DNA from: Laguncularia racemosa
Taxonomy: Eukaryota > Streptophyta > Magnoliopsida > Myrtales > Combretaceae
Length of the DNA: 64,000 nt
Reading direction: 5' to 3'
Assembly (NCBI GenBank): GCA_037954665.1
Contig: JBBMOL010000426.1
Span: 124,001-188,000 of the forward strand
Shown here: one piece after another, positions 11,743 to 21,350 of the stretch
How the letters are laid out: every line of letters starts with the position of its first letter
Position numbering within the stretch: position 1 is the first letter of the stretch
Made by a program: the position numbers and the translations under genes
The notes under the pieces: model-generated
What the model was told of the DNA's origin: nothing
The model's input: only the letters and a program-made list of their open reading frames with translations
The model's database searches: none

Positions 11743-13263
11743 CTATTTCCTTGCTCTTTTAGTCTTCTGTTGTGGAGGCTCAGACTTCCCATTGATGACA
11801 GCTTCTAATTCTTTGACTTTAGCTTGGCACTTCTCCAATTGTGCTTCTAAGGCCTTGTTCCTTTGGTCGGATTCCTTGAAGCGTCCCTTCCAGATGTCCT
11901 TCTTATAATCTACAGCTTCGAAGTATACTTCCATGCGGGCCTTGACCTGCTTCAGGTAGATTTCTGTCTCTAGGTTGATCTTGTCTGGTCTTGGTTGGGT
12001 GACGTTTGGAACCTGATATGCTCTTTCCCCTGTCTGGTATAGCTGGCGGATTACAAACTCTCTGGTGGCTCGGTGTTTTCCTACTTCGCCATCTAACTCC
12101 CCGAGGTCCACATTCGGGCTTTCGATTCTGGCTTCCTAAAGTGCTTTGACCTTTGCCAGCTTAGCAAACTTCTCGGCTACCAACAGGTTCGGATCTTGAT
12201 ACTCAAAGGTGACTGCTCCCATCGAGGGCTGATAAACTATGTCTTAGATAGTACTGAACTGGTGGACCACTAAGTTGGGGTGATATCCGATACATCCGCT
12301 GATTCCGATTCAAGGCACGGCTTGGAAGTTTCTGCAGGTTAAGATGATTTTGTTACAGCAACTCCACCTAGCTGTCCATAGAATATCTTCGGCACTGAAG
12401 CTCCTAAGCAGCTCTACCCAACTGTGGCTGGTAAGGTCGTCGGGTAGCTTCACCTTTTCTATACATGAATCTACAAGATCCACCTGCTGGGCTAAGGTTT
12501 TTCGGACCATGTTCAGCCCGAAACACTTAAGGTGGCTTACAAACCAGATCAGCAGCAGGTTGAGGCTTGAGCGGAGAATCCCATGGCCTTTCTTCTTAAG
12601 GAAATTTAAGTTCCGGATCTGTTCAACCAGTAGAGCTGGGATGTAAGATCTTCCCTCCAGAAATTGGGTCACCAGCTCTGCGACCCGATAGTGAATATAG
12701 AAGGTCCCGGTGGGGAACAGTATGGTGGCGAAGGTTGTCAAGATGAAAGCGTTCACCCTTCTCTGTCTGTAAGTTTTGGGGTCCCCACATAGTATGTCCT
12801 TCCTATCCCCTTTGTCTTCTCGGGCGATGAACCAGGCTTCCAAATCATCCATTCGTATGCAATATCCATTGCAGTCTGCTAGGGCTTTGTTGACTGCTGT
12901 CTTACGAATGCCTAATAATCTGCTGAAGGTACCGGCCGGCCCGGCCTCGAGGTCTGGCATATAGATTTGATCGGTTAGTGCTGGAGCCTGTAGCAACTGG
13001 GTGTACTCTTCTAAGGTAGGGGTGATCTCATGCGGCCCGATAAAGAAAGCAGCGGGCTCCCATAATTGGAGCATGGCTTGGATTAAAGGCAAATTCACCT
13101 CTATCCTTGTTAGTGAGAGGACGGGGCTGATCTTTTGCTGGATGAAGGCCTGCTCCTCTAGGTTGTACAAGGTAAACCAATGGTCCAGTACCAATTTTGG
13201 GTCCAAAGGTTTGTACACCCGAATTTCTTTGCGGAGGAGACGGTCGACTTCGGTGCTAGCCAT
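11743..13263 (-). pseudogene. Element 1 ORF1 (extra ORF upstream of gag, DUF7745-like)
   Basis: About 507 codons in one frame starting MASTEVDRLLRKEI, with stops near 12310, 12246 and 12137. The N-terminal two thirds has the pattern of the plant DUF7745 or mobile-domain-like region (INLPLI-type helix, FFIGPHEITPTLEEYTQLL, FYIHYRVAEL, IWFVSHLKCFGLNM). The C-terminal third is charged and probably coiled-coil (EAQLEKCQAKVKELEAVI), ending in the basic tail QQKTKRARK. The extra ORF before gag is typical of Ogre-like elements; its function is unknown. It is conserved with element 2 (33069-34593), including both ends, so the start and stop are well supported. The family name is my recollection of the pattern, not a database result. 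Confidence 0.8.
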
Positions 13264-13743
13264 CTATTTACAATAAGAAATTGCCTAATTACAAACAGGA
13301 CTATGAAAGCATTACAGGGAAACAAATTCGAACTCCATGAACAAAACAACAAACCATTACATCGTCATTCAATTGTCAACCCCTGATGATGTCATGTATG
13401 CAAGTAGGTTGGTTCTAACTGGTTCCCGAGCTCTATGGCCTCCCGCATTCTTGAAGAAATGGATCTCAGGCCATATCGAAGCATAGGGTGGGGTAGCCTA
13501 ATCGGTCCCGAACGGTGAATCAACTCACTTCGCCCGAAACCTACACAATGGCTCCCCGTTTTAGGTTTCTAGGACGGTCCGGGTTCGACCGCATCTATTC
13601 ACACAAACATATGCATGCAAACCCCCATAGAAAACTAAAAATCTAACTAATCCCTGCAAAGTTAGTAACAGAGTAATAATTGAAACACATTTCTTAGAGA
13701 GAACAATTCGAAGAGATTCAGGTGGCTAGCCTACTGGCATGCG
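13264..13743 (-). other. Element 1 leader between primer site and ORF1
   Basis: About 480 bp of untranslated leader. It is alignable by eye with 32573-33068 of element 2, including a GC-richer stretch around 13425-13600 (complement of GCCTCCCGCATTCT and the GGTTCGACC segment). No long open frame is shared between the copies, so it is probably a 5' untranslated or packaging region. Confidence 0.6.
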
Positions 13744-13761
13744 TCCCCAGTGGAGTCGCCA
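13744..13761 (-). promoter_or_regulatory. Element 1 primer-binding site
   Basis: On the minus strand TGGCGACTCCACTGGGGA begins three bases after the 5' LTR. It has the form of a site complementary to a tRNA 3' end (TGG... pairing with ...CCA). Ogre-type elements are reported to use a tRNA-Arg primer with a sequence of this kind; the exact tRNA here is inferred. Confidence 0.8.
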
Positions 13762-15151
13762 TCCTGTCGAGTCTAATTTTTTTTTTTTTTTTGCGTTCCC
13801 ATTCCTAATCCGATCTAAACTAGACCCTATGCTCATCTAATGTAGATCCTCGACTTGAGTTAGGAATTTCGTTCGATTTTTGGAGTCGCCACCCAACTGT
13901 TGTTGGGAAATATTGAATTAAGACTAAAGGAGCGGATTAGTCTTAATTTGGACCACTAGTCGTCGTTATTCTCCTCTTCCCATTTTTGTGAAAAGAGGAA
14001 AAGAGAAAACCAGAGTTTCTAAGTCCGGAGGCTAATCTATTAAAACCTTTACGGTTACCACCTAATCTCCTAAAATTGTTCTTCTTTAGAAATGTGTTTT
14101 ATTGTGTTCTTGTTACTTTTTATTATGTTTTGAATTATTATAAGAAAAGGATTTTTCATTTATTTTATGGGTTGACCCGGATGGGTGCCTACGTACCTGC
14201 TACTCAGGATCAAACAAGCCATAGTTCGCTTTTCTGAAAACTTTAAGTTTGTTTGTAAATTTTAATTTTGAAAATCTCTTTCGATTTATGTTTTTATCAT
14301 TTTTGGGATTTTTTTTCTAAAATCTAAACCTAAGCTTTTATTTGATTTTTGAAAATGATTTTTAGAGAAAACATCAATTTTGTGTTTATTTTGAGAAAAT
14401 GGTTTTTTCTAAGTGCCAAAACTCTTTTTTTTTTTTATTAATTTTTATGAATCTTCATGATTTTTATGATTTTTTATGATTTTCTTATGATTTTTTATGA
14501 TTTTGATTTTTTATTATTTTTTATGATTTTTATGTTAAGAATTTTATCCTAAGTTATTATCTATCCTATTTTAAAATCTAAAATTTTATTATTATTTTCC
14601 TAATATTTTTATTACTTTTCTACATTTTTATTATTATTATTATTTTATTATTTTTTATCTTCTTTTATCTTATTTATTATTTTTCTACATTTTTAAATTC
14701 TAGAAAAATCTAATTTCTATATTTTCCTATTTATTAAAAACAAACAAATAAATAGCTAAATAAATGACAAATAATAAATAACAAATAATAAATCAATTCA
14801 GAATAAATAAATAAACAAAATAAGTAAATTAAATAAAATAAAAAAATCCGGAAAATTCGACTTACCTGGATCCGGTTCGGTGCGCTGGTCGGGTCGGTCG
14901 GGTCGGCGGCGGGGGTTGCTCGATCACGGCATTCCGGCGGCCTTTTGCAGCGGGTGAGGTGTCGAATCCTAGCTTCTCGAGGGTGCTGAATCCAATGGTG
15001 GCGGTGGTTCACTCCCAGATCGCCTCCTGGTGGTAGTTCAACTCCGGTCGGTGCTCACGGTTTTGGGCTCTTCTCCGATGCTCTCCGATTTGCACTCTTT
15101 CCTCACTTTCTCTCCATTCTGATTTGTCTCCTTGCTTCCTCCCTTCCTCCT

Positions 15152-15160
15152 CTATTTATA
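15152..15160 (-). promoter_or_regulatory. TATA box in element 1 5' LTR
   Basis: The minus strand reads CTATAAATAGA. It lies about 690 bp into the LTR, and the same site is present in the 3' LTR (near 2502-2509). It is the best candidate for the RNA polymerase II start region, giving a U3 of about 0.7 kb. Confidence 0.6.
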
Positions 15161-15502
15161 GGCGTCCGGAAACCCTCTTGGATAAGCTCAAATCGGCCGA
15201 TTTGGGTAAATCCGAATTTCTTCCGTTTTTAGATTTGATTTTATCCCGGCGATTTGATGTTGATCTCTTGTTTTTCTTTGATTTATCTTATGGATTCGGC
15301 TCTATCTTGACAGTAATCTAGAAGATTTTGAAAAAAAATGATCGATTCCACCTTCGTCGGGCTTGCTCCGGCTTCTTCTCGCGTCTGTCCGGGTGAAGAA
15401 GACGATCACGTGCGACACGCGTGACTTCCTTCGGCCAATCGAACGCTGCCACGTGGCAACTCCAGGTGAAAGGCAAAAAATTGCATCGAATGCTCGGGGG
15501 GA

Positions 15503-15571
15503 AGATTCGAACTCGCGACCTCCAGCCTCTACACGTTCCCTATGCGCACGCGCGAACCAGCTGAGCTGGCC
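15503..15571 (-). promoter_or_regulatory. tRNA-like A-box and B-box segment in element 1 5' LTR
   Basis: On the minus strand GGCCAGCTCAGCTGGT (15556-15571) resembles a tRNA D-arm or A box, and GAGTTCGAATC (about 15503-15513) resembles a T-arm or B box. They lie about 55 bp apart, as in tRNA genes. Matching segments occur at 2843-2911, 44642-44710, 30792-30860 and 43415-43484. Acceptor and T-stem pairing is poor, so this is a relic of a tRNA or SINE sequence, or a polymerase III-type promoter, rather than a functional tRNA gene. Confidence 0.5.
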
Positions 15572-15849
15572 CAATTTCCCGATTTTCTTTATATCGCAAA
15601 TTGCATATATGCAATGCGATTTTTTTTCATTTTTTGTATTTTTTGAAATTTCAAAAATTTGTAAAAATTATTCATCCCTTATTATTACTATTTCTGAAAT
15701 CATTTTTCAAAATTGATGTGTTTTCCTATTTATTTTTATTTTTTTGAATATTTTCCATTATTTTTGCTAAATTAGAAAAATTGGGAAAAATTGAAAATTG
15801 ATTATTATTGATTATTACTCATTCCTAGGGCAAAAATGGGGTGTTTACA

Positions 15850-17010
15850 CCCCCCACTCATCATGCTCCTCTAACTGCACCTCTAAGTTGTGAATGGTTA
15901 AACCTTGGTTTCTTAATTTCGTGGAAGCTAACTAGATGAAGTTTTTCATAAGCTCCTATGTACTCATTTTCTTCTTCAAAGTAGGTTAATAAGAATCCAG
16001 GCAAAAGGTTGTAAACATTGTTGTTTTTACATCAATAGAGATTTAGGTGGTCTCTTTATCTTAGATTATAAGTGCCCAAGTATAAGTTGTGGTTCCTCTT
16101 TTGTTGAAAGTGGCAACATGGTTAGCTTGTTCAAAACTAATGCTCATAAAGTAAGCAAATAGATCCCCCACTACATAGTCTACACTATTATATACTCCAC
16201 CACACAAATCGTACATTACTAGTGAATTGTAACTAGAGCTTAGGACATACATGAGCTTTCCCATTTGGGTTGTGAGAACTATAAGATATGTTGTCAATCG
16301 GATGATGGCATTTATTTCATGAACACTAAATCCTACATATGGCTATTTCATTTTGCCGACTACAGGCATTAGATAACATTTTGTTAATTAAGTCATGAGC
16401 TTCAATTGGCATCTTTCCTATCAATGTTCCTCCAAATGCTATGTCAACCATTTATCATAGATAAGTTCTCAATCCTTTATAAAGTCTGCAGTAGTAGCCT
16501 AATAGGGTTTTTGTGGTGTAAACATCTCCTCAACAAGGGACAAATGCACAGGTGCTTATACTTTCAATTCTTAACAATTTAGTATAAAAAAAATTGTAAT
16601 ACATTTATTACCCTGAACAACTCCCTTTACCTTTTATCATGCCTTATATAAGGACCTCCATCATATTGCATAAATGATGTAATGTCATTCATGAATTTAG
16701 CATTATAATCTAGGAAAAAGAATCATGCAAGGAACTTATATGCTAGCTAATCTTAAGTGGTGATTACATCTTACAAAAGTGAGTTCAACCAACTTCTTGC
16801 CTTATACCTTATAGAGAAAGGGAACAACCTTAAGTGCATGGCACTATTAGAAACTCCATTAAGCTAAAAGGGTATATAGCTTTATGCAAAGTTGGCAACA
16901 TGGGAATTTGGATCCTTGTGTGGGGAACCTCTAAATTGATTAAACTATACCACCTATATCAGGGCAAACTTGATTTCAAAATTGTTAGGATGGTTGATAA
17001 GTCTTTCAAT
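15850..17010 (-). pseudogene. Old Ty3/gypsy (Athila-like) gag relic, interrupted by element 1
   Basis: Conceptual translation of the minus strand, switching frames, recovers the gag order of Athila-type elements. First NFEIKFALI (about 16985-16960) and a GSPHKDPNSHVANF segment, then NGVSNSAMHLRLFPFSIRYK and ARSWLNSL (about 16855-16770), FFFLDYNAKFMNDITSFMQ (near 16700), RRCLHH and LYKGLRTYL, then MVDIAFGGTLIGKMP near 16445. A degraded zinc-knuckle-like DLCGG with a VATFNKR segment follows (16061-16297 contains the longest remaining frame, 78 codons). Near 15900 the segment LRNQGLTIHNLEVQLEE resembles the Athila NQ..SIKNLE.Q motif. There are many stops and frameshifts, so this copy is old. Element 1 inserted just after the last segment. 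The family call is from pattern memory. Confidence 0.75.
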
Positions 17011-17424
17011 ACCATGTTTTACTTCTCAAACCATAGGTACACAATATTTTCTTAGGATACAATGTCAATATTATCCTCATTAGCTATATACTATATACAA
17101 ATTTGCTACCATCTAAAATGGTGGAAAGTGCAATATATATTAGCAATTAGCGTTCCTACACTACAGATCCTTTCTATGTAAGTGTGGCTGCTTTTTTAAA
17201 TTATTTTTTATTGAATTTTCATATTTTTTTTATTGAAAGCCAAAATTAACTAATAGCAAAGTAATTTAAAAAGTCATTTGAATAAAAAGAAAAATCTAAC
17301 CATAAGATCAAATAAATCAAAGTCCATCTAACCAAATAAGAAAATATACCTTTAATAAAGGTGCATAAGCAAACTAACTAATGTCCTAAGAAAATTCATA
17401 ATCTACTTAAAGTGAGAAAGAATC

Positions 17425-17460
<36 letters not shown>

Positions 17461-18300
17461 AAGAAGAAGAAGAAGATTGCCTAGTCTAAGAACGAAATCA
17501 AGATTCTCATATTAGCCAAGCCCATAGTCATTAAAGACAAAGTCAAAAACTTGATGCATGATTTATTTTTAAAACTATTTTTTTAGAAAACTTCCAACAA
17601 ATAGATTGGGTCATACACTTTAGTAAAACTAGTGAGACTAGATCATGTCCTCATAGACAGTGTAGTAAGTACAAGCTCGATTAACCCTACTCCTATTCAA
17701 GTAATCGAATGCTCATTTGCAAGCAGTTCAATTAAAACTAAACTAATTTAACCTAAATTAGATTATATCCTTAATTATTGAGAAAAAAATTAGAGTATGT
17801 CCTTAAGGCAATGAATCAATTAATTAGATACTTGGGAAATTGATTGTTCTATCGTTTGAAAAATTAACTTATGCATCTAGTATGCAATAAAATTATTTAC
17901 CTAGATATTAATTGGGTTTACAAGGATATATTTCCCTCTCAAGTTGTAAAATTCCTAAGTATAATAGTAATTTCTCTTTCAAGAATTTAATTTATAATTA
18001 TCAATACATAATTAAATCTTTTATAAGTTTAACTATCTTATTTAATATCAACAGCCAAGTTAAGAGTTTCCAAAGGCTTAATTCAAACACCTATAATGTC
18101 ATTTTGATAAAGTCTCCTTCCATATAGCAATAATAGAGGAATCTAAATACTAGCTACATTATGATATTGGACTTCACTCAAATGGCTAAATGAGGCATTT
18201 GAATGGCTAGCTTGTTATGTATGACTTAATTTTTTTTTTTTGTTTCTTTTATTACAATTTCCCTTCTAATTAGCTTAGAAACTATGAAAGGGATTATTTG
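17011..18300. other. AT-rich DNA, no gene recognised
   Basis: No coding signal. On the minus strand this would be the leader and 5' LTR of the gag relic at 15850-17010, but I see no LTR ends. A (GA)n microsatellite lies at 17431-17456 and is followed by short AAG repeats. Confidence 0.5.
17431..17456. repeat. (GA)n microsatellite
   Basis: Thirteen uninterrupted GA units followed by an A run and AAG repeats. Confidence 0.95.
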
Positions 18301-19060
18301 ATACAATTTAACCTATCTTGAACCTTTTGAACACATTTTGATTAGTGTTAATAGGCTATTTTGGACTTGGCCCCTAGGCCCAACCTGCTTAAGCCTTAAG
18401 TTGAGCTTTAGAAGTTAAATCTAAGCTCTCTAGTCCTTCACCAAGCTCTTGCAGTAGAAAACACTATCAATAGAGCTTAGATAAAATGCCATTAAGTTCA
18501 ACTGACCTGTTTTGAGGTTGGATCAAGCTACTAGAAGTAGAAGTCTAGGCATTTAAGCACCTACAAATTCAAGCTACAAGGTTAGGTCAGATTAATTTAA
18601 CTAAACCCCAAAATAAAAATGCTCAACAGATGAGGAAAGATCATGGTCAAAGATATCTATCCCACTAAATTCAAAGTGGATCTTAGGATCATTATCTCCC
18701 TTCTAAAAATGGCTCGGCCTTATCTTTTATAAATAGGGGATGAGGCCATTCGATAAAGAATCTTAACCTCTCTCAATTCCCACACAGACTTTCCCCCTTA
18801 TTGTTGTGATAACTTAAGCATCAAAGTCATTATGCTAGAGCACCCTCTAGTACCCCTATAGCCTTCTTTTTTTTGTCTTGCAGGTGACCTTAACTACCTC
18901 TCCAAATCTACAACACAAAAAATTGGGTACTTTCCTCAATTAATCTATTTTTATCAATCTTGGATTGTGGCAAACAATTGATATTATTGATTTGTGGGTC
19001 ATATCAAATCAATAACATCAATTTCTTTAATGTCATATCCATTGAAAATGTGCATATCCT
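18300..19060 (+). repeat. LTR-like remnant, plus orientation
   Basis: Contains TTTTATAAATAGGGGATG (TATA box near 18727), then a segment with AACTTAAGCATCAAAGTC, GAGCACCC and TTGTCTTGCAGGTGA. That order (TATA, ACTT.AGCATC, GAGCACCC, GCAGGT) is a common R and U5 pattern in plant gypsy LTRs. No second copy or clear primer site was found. It could also be another repeat type. Confidence 0.4.
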
Positions 19061-19465
19061 TCATAATTAAAAAAAAAATTCCATAAATGCTAAACTTAGT
19101 CCAGTGCACTCTTGATTTTGCTCAAATCTAATCCTTAGATTAGGCACATCAAGTGACCTATACACTCCATCTCTTGGGCTATGGTGATTATTTTGTGATT
19201 GCAACGATTGGTCTAAGGGAAATGACATGCTCAAAAGGATGATTTTAGCTTCTTCCCCCACCCCACCCCACCCCCTCCCTCATTTTTAGTTTCTCTCTCC
19301 TACAAATTAACAATAAATGGAAGTGTGATGTTAATGAGAAATGTTGTAGAACCATTGTGGGAACTCTTTGTTTCTATCTCTCAATCTTAACCTTAACCTT
19401 AGTTCATTACACTTCCATCATTAATCTAGATACTAGCTTTTCTTCTAAAATTCTATGCAATCATT
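19061..19465. other. Unassigned sequence
   Basis: No gene recognised. A run rich in C and A (CCCCCACCCCACCCC) is at 19255-19275. The minus-strand open frame of 64 codons here has no domain signal. Confidence 0.4.
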
Positions 19466-19705
19466 CATAAATGTTGTTGATAGACAAAAATCATAATCCT
19501 TGTATGAATTAACCTACAAGCCTAGCCCAAAGGTGATGGATGTTACCTAAAGATGTCATATACCTAGAAGATTGCAAAGCAAGAGTGACTAACTAAATGG
19601 CATCCTGTCATGCTAGGATGTTACGTCAATTCCATACCCTAAAAGGAAATAAACCCCACCCTAAGATTAAAGCTACTAGGAAAAAGAGGTTCCCTTTATA
19701 GGCAC
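19466..19705 (+). repeat. Decayed LTR, left copy
   Basis: Direct repeat of 21029-21260. Shared segments include AAAGATGTCATATACCT, AAGGAAATAAA.CCACCC, TAAGATT.AAGCTACTAGG and AAAAGAGG.TCCCTTTATA, at matching spacing. After the last shared block the two copies diverge, so the right end of this copy is lost or altered. Confidence 0.7.
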
Positions 19706-20604
19706 CTCACCAATTTCAAGGCTAATCTCCTAACCTAGTGAAGGTCCCCTAGTAACACGCTCACCCCTTGCCTTTGTTGAAGCCTCAACAGCAGCCTACA
19801 TTGCTTTTGACCTCCCTCTAGAGGCATTCTTGGGGTTTCTCTCAATCGGTACACTCCAAGCAGTCTCTTGTGATGCCTCGCTTCCCCTGACCTCCAACAA
19901 TCTTCATGTTGACTCATCTTGAATTACCAATGCACCTTTGGCTCTCCTTTTGCACAATGCAATCGTTCCCTTCTTGCGGTTTCACTATGTACATGCCTTT
20001 AACAAAGCTTCATGATCAATGCTCCTTAACCACCCTTCTCTCCTTGCAAAAGACAAAAAGTACAACAATCATTAATGAGATTAACCACAACTAACTTTTT
20101 TTACCGACCTCGACTAAACTCCCAGGGGGGGGTAGAAGGAATGGCACTGATAAACATCATCACATTGCCTTTTTCCCTTGTTTGATGAAGAATGACTATC
20201 AACACCAAAAGAAGATGAACTTTCCATCTTTGCCTCTAAGAAGTATAGGGCAAAAAGGAAATAGGAGAATAGAAGCAGGAAAATGGGAAAAAAACTCTTT
20301 AAACAGGAGAATAAAAGGAAAACATTCCCTTCACAAGCATTTTTAGATGAAAAAAAGAAGTGATGGTTGCCACACTGCCAAAGTGCAAGATGATAAAAAC
20401 ACTGCGATAGGTTACCAAAAGAAAAAAAAAATTGGAAGCCTACGAAATGGAAATAGGCACACATGATTATACCCAACTATACACAAATTGTGCATGATGT
20501 GTAAATCTTAACCCCATCTTACCATACGTTCATAAGACATTAAATGCAGGAGCATGACTGAAGTTTGAAAAAGCACAAGCATGGGAAGTCTAAAAGGCGA
20601 ATAT
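19706..20604 (+). other. Internal region of decayed LTR element, no coding remnant
   Basis: Between the left LTR copy and the 37-bp array. No gag or pol motif is visible on either strand. A G-run (20125-20132) is present. The 120-codon minus-strand frame at 20114-20476 is low-complexity and hydrophobic with no domain pattern. The element is either an internally deleted copy or a non-autonomous type. Confidence 0.45.
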
Positions 20605-20880
20605 GCCTCAACCTCATCCGTACAACTCATTGGATGAATAGGCCTCAGCCTTGTCCATACAACTCCTTAGATGAATAGGTTTAAGCATCATCCATATAAC
20701 TCTTCGGATGAAGAAACCTAAGCCTCGATCATATAACTCCTTAAATGAACATGCCTTAGCCTCACTCATGCAACTACTTGACTGAACATGCTTCAACATG
20801 AACGATGCCTTTGCCTTATCTAGATAACTCCTCGAATGAATAGGCTTTAGCCTCATTTGGGCAATTCCCCAAATGAACAG
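20605..20880 (+). repeat. 37-bp tandem array
   Basis: Seven diverged units, starting at 20605, 20642, 20679, 20716, 20753, 20790 (54 bp) and 20844. Each runs from GCCTCAGCCTCATCC-like sequence to TGGATGAATAG-like sequence. The sixth unit has an internal insertion. The array lies just before a polypurine tract, as in the 3' untranslated regions of Tat-type elements. Confidence 0.9.
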
Positions 20881-21009
20881 GCCCAAGATTAAGCGACTTC
20901 GTTTTAGTAATACCTCAGCACTTAGGCCAACCTTAAAATAACTACAAATTGTCTAAATTCAAAATGAACTTTCACCACAACAACTTACTCTCTTCACCAA
21001 CCAATCATT

Positions 21010-21028
21010 AAAGAGAGTGGGGGGCAAG
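21010..21028 (+). promoter_or_regulatory. Polypurine tract of decayed LTR element
   Basis: AAAGAGAGTGGGGGGCAAG immediately precedes TGTTACTAGG, the inferred start of the right LTR. This position and composition mark the 3' end of the internal region. Confidence 0.7.
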
Positions 21029-21350
21029 TGTTACTAGGAAAAAAAAATCAAAACCCCTATATGAATCAGCTCACAAGCCTTAGTTAAATGTGATGGGTTT
21101 TATCTAAAGATGTCATATACCTTGAATATTGTAAAGTTGGAGTGATTGGCTAAACAACGTACTATCATGCCAAGATGTCATGTTAGTCTCATACCTTAAA
21201 AGGAAATAAATACCACCCTAAGATTGAAGCTACTAGGAAAAAGAGGGTCCCTTTATAAAAGGCCCAAGGCCCCATTGTTTGTAAACTAATTTAAGCATTT
21301 GAGTGGTAACACCAAAGGAAATCTTAGCACCCATTCTATTTTATAGGTAA
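21029..21350 (+). repeat. Decayed LTR, right copy
   Basis: Starts TGTTACTAGG after the polypurine tract and repeats the sequence of 19466-19705. It has CCCTTTATAAAAGGCCC (TATA-like, near 21255), then an AATTTAAGCATTTGAGTGG segment typical of the R region. The 3' end is uncertain and no target duplication was found. Confidence 0.65.

Larger units (their letters stand above)
1098..15849 (-). mobile_element. Element 1: Tat/Ogre-type Ty3/gypsy LTR retrotransposon
   Basis: A structurally complete LTR retrotransposon of about 14.75 kb. It has two LTRs of about 2.1 kb that start TGTAAACACCCC and end in CGACA or CAACA (read on the minus strand), a primer-binding site, ORF1, gag-protease, pol, a 3' tandem array and a polypurine tract. 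CCCCC flanks both ends (1093-1097 and 15850-15854), a 5-bp target duplication. The Tat/Ogre assignment rests on the additional ORF upstream of gag, a second RNase H domain before integrase, the TGGCGACTCCACTGGGGA primer site, a probable intron between protease and RT, and the repetitive 3' region. All coding parts contain in-frame stops, so it cannot act autonomously as it stands. The two LTRs look very similar by eye, suggesting a younger insertion than element 2. Confidence 0.93.
13765..15849 (-). repeat. Element 1 5' LTR
   Basis: Right copy of the LTR (5' in element orientation), 2085 bp against 2102 bp for the other copy. It starts TGTAAACACCCC and ends CTCGACA on the minus strand. It contains a tRNA-like segment (15503-15571), a TATA box, GC-rich sequence before the TATA box, and a long AT-rich poly(ATTTTTATG) stretch downstream. 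It would drive transcription of the element. Confidence 0.93.

Noticed and set aside
20114..20476. 120-codon minus-strand frame with hydrophobic runs
   Set aside because: Low complexity, no family pattern, within a decayed LTR element.
20605..20880. CRISPR array
   Set aside because: Units are contiguous with no unique spacers, and the context is a plant retroelement.
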